Below are positions 5,419 to 6,088 of a DNA stretch of 6,088 bases, in pieces. This DNA is from Candidatus Rokuibacteriota bacterium (lineage in GTDB: Bacteria; Methylomirabilota; Methylomirabilia; Rokubacteriales; CSP1-6): assembly GCA_016201575.1 (NCBI GenBank), contig JACQCN010000286.1, positions 1 through 6,088 of the forward strand. The letters are read 5' to 3'. A program made the translations under genes and the position numbers. Within the stretch, counting starts at the first letter, position 1. Each line of letters opens with the position of its first letter. The notes under the pieces are model-generated. The model saw nothing but the letters and a program-made list of their open reading frames with translations, made no database searches and was not told where the DNA came from.

Positions 5419-6088
5419 GCCTCTCGAGCTGCCCTTCCTCCCGACCGCGCGCGCGCACGGCGGGTCCGGCGAGCAACGAGTCGTAGACGGCTCCGTACCG
5501 CTCGATGCCGAGATCGAGACCGAGGTTCGGCCGGGCGGTCTCGCGGCAGTGTCGCCGGAAGTCCGCGCCGCGCGCGATCATCGCCGTCAGCTCGTCCCAG
5601 CGGGCAACGTACTCGTCGGCCGAGAAGCGGTCGACGACCACGCCGACGCCCGTGGACGCCACGAGCTGGTCCGCATCGCCCACACCCGCGTTGACGACGA
5701 CAGGCAGGCCCGCCGCCAGATACTCCCCGAGCTTCGTGGGCGACGCCCCGCTCTTGGAGAAGACCGGCTTGATGAAGTAGATACCGGCGTAGGCCCGGCT
5801 GAGATGGTCCGGGACCTCGTCCGGCGCCGCCGCGACGACGCGGACGCCCTCGAGGCGGCGCGCCTCCACCGCCCGCACGATCACGTCGTGCCCGCCGCGA
5901 TTGAGGATGAGGAAGGAGAGCCCCGGGTCACGCGCGCGGACCGCGCTGAAGAAGTCAAGCATCTCGCCCAGCATGTACCACGTGCCGACGGATCCCGCGT
6001 ACACGAGCGTGCGGGGCGCGCCCGTATCGCCCGCGCGCTCGTGGACATTGGGCGCGCTGAACTTCGCCATATCGACGCAGCACGGAAT
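5399..6088 (-). CDS. Glycosyltransferase family 4 (GT-B), C-terminal part, 5' end outside the window
   Basis: Partial CDS: 229 residues and a TGA stop are visible, and the frame stays open through the right edge. A methionine at 6070 is not the real start, because the codons before it read IPCCVD. Together with the following residues they match the 'vIPCGVDlerF' signature of GT4 enzymes, which normally lies in mid-protein at the hinge before the C-terminal Rossmann domain. In visible numbering, LVYAGSVGTW (28-37) is the usual first strand and loop of that domain, and SPTKLGEYLAAGLPVV (116-131) is the nucleotide-sugar binding motif. RYGAVYDSLL (197-206) is the usual terminal helix. The first Glu of the classical E-x7-E pair is replaced by Gly114, as in the 'SPtK..EYla.GlPVv' subgroup. 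The enzyme should act in the cytoplasm, moving a sugar from an activated donor to a lipid-linked acceptor; donor and acceptor cannot be told. The last roughly 20 residues are charged and overlap the next gene by 20 bp. The family call is secure. Confidence 0.93.
   Translation of the reverse strand: MPCCVDMAKFSAPNVHERAGDTGAPRTLVYAGSVGTWYMLGEMLDFFSAVRARDPGLSFLILNRGGHDVIVRAVEARRLEGVRVVAAAPDEVPDHLSRAYAGIYFIKPVFSKSGASPTKLGEYLAAGLPVVVNAGVGDADQLVASTGVGVVVDRFSADEYVARWDELTAMIARGADFRRHCRETARPNLGLDLGIERYGAVYDSLLAGPAVRARGREEGQLERHATRIP

Noticed and set aside
2539..5694. Very long open frame on the plus strand (about 1050 codons) antisense to asnB and the methyltransferase
   Set aside because: It is exactly codon-aligned, in reverse, with asnB and the methyltransferase. 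It stays open only because those genes hardly use the codons TTA, CTA and TCA. The product is Arg/Glu/Gly/Val-rich with no recognisable domain, while the minus strand carries complete catalytic motifs. A CTA codon in asnB (around 2503) ends it upstream.
6068..6070. ATG as the start of the glycosyltransferase
   Set aside because: The codons before it encode IPCCVD without a stop, matching the GT4 hinge signature, so this is an internal methionine of a longer protein.

Overview
The window is part of one tightly packed operon on the minus strand of a very GC-rich bacterium (about 70% G+C by eye, with third codon positions almost all G or C). Read in the direction of transcription, from high to low coordinates, it holds five genes: (1) the C-terminal part of a family 4 (GT-B) glycosyltransferase, cut by the right edge; (2) a SAM-dependent methyltransferase with an N-terminal zinc ribbon; (3) an AsnB-type glutamine-dependent amidotransferase with a GTG start; (4) a multi-pass membrane protein that looks like a GT-C glycosyltransferase or a polysaccharide polymerase; (5) the N-terminal part of a further membrane protein with a probable PA14-like ectodomain, cut by the left edge.

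The junctions are all minimal: a 20-bp overlap, a 3-bp gap, a 23-bp overlap and a 1-bp overlap (TGATG). There is no intergenic space for an internal promoter or terminator, and both outer genes run off the window, so the operon continues on both sides. No RNA genes, mobile elements, CRISPR arrays or attachment sites were seen.

The gene set points to surface glycan synthesis (exopolysaccharide, capsule, O-antigen or glycan decoration). The cytoplasmic transferase adds a sugar, the methyltransferase and amidotransferase probably modify a sugar or a precursor, and the two membrane proteins probably transfer, polymerise or handle lipid-linked glycan at or beyond the inner membrane. No gene fixes the polymer's identity. 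The phylum cannot be assigned from this sequence; an uncultivated high-GC soil or groundwater lineage is plausible but is only a guess.

The most interesting non-gene structure is at the gene 3/gene 4 junction. The ATG of gene 4 lies in the predicted loop of a perfect GC-rich hairpin with no Shine-Dalgarno sequence in front of it. About 45 bases further into the message comes a near-ideal G-quadruplex motif. Together they suggest translational control or coupling of the membrane protein to the amidotransferase. Nothing seen amounts to a clearly new defence or mobile system; the novelty lies mainly in the two poorly characterised membrane proteins and this junction.
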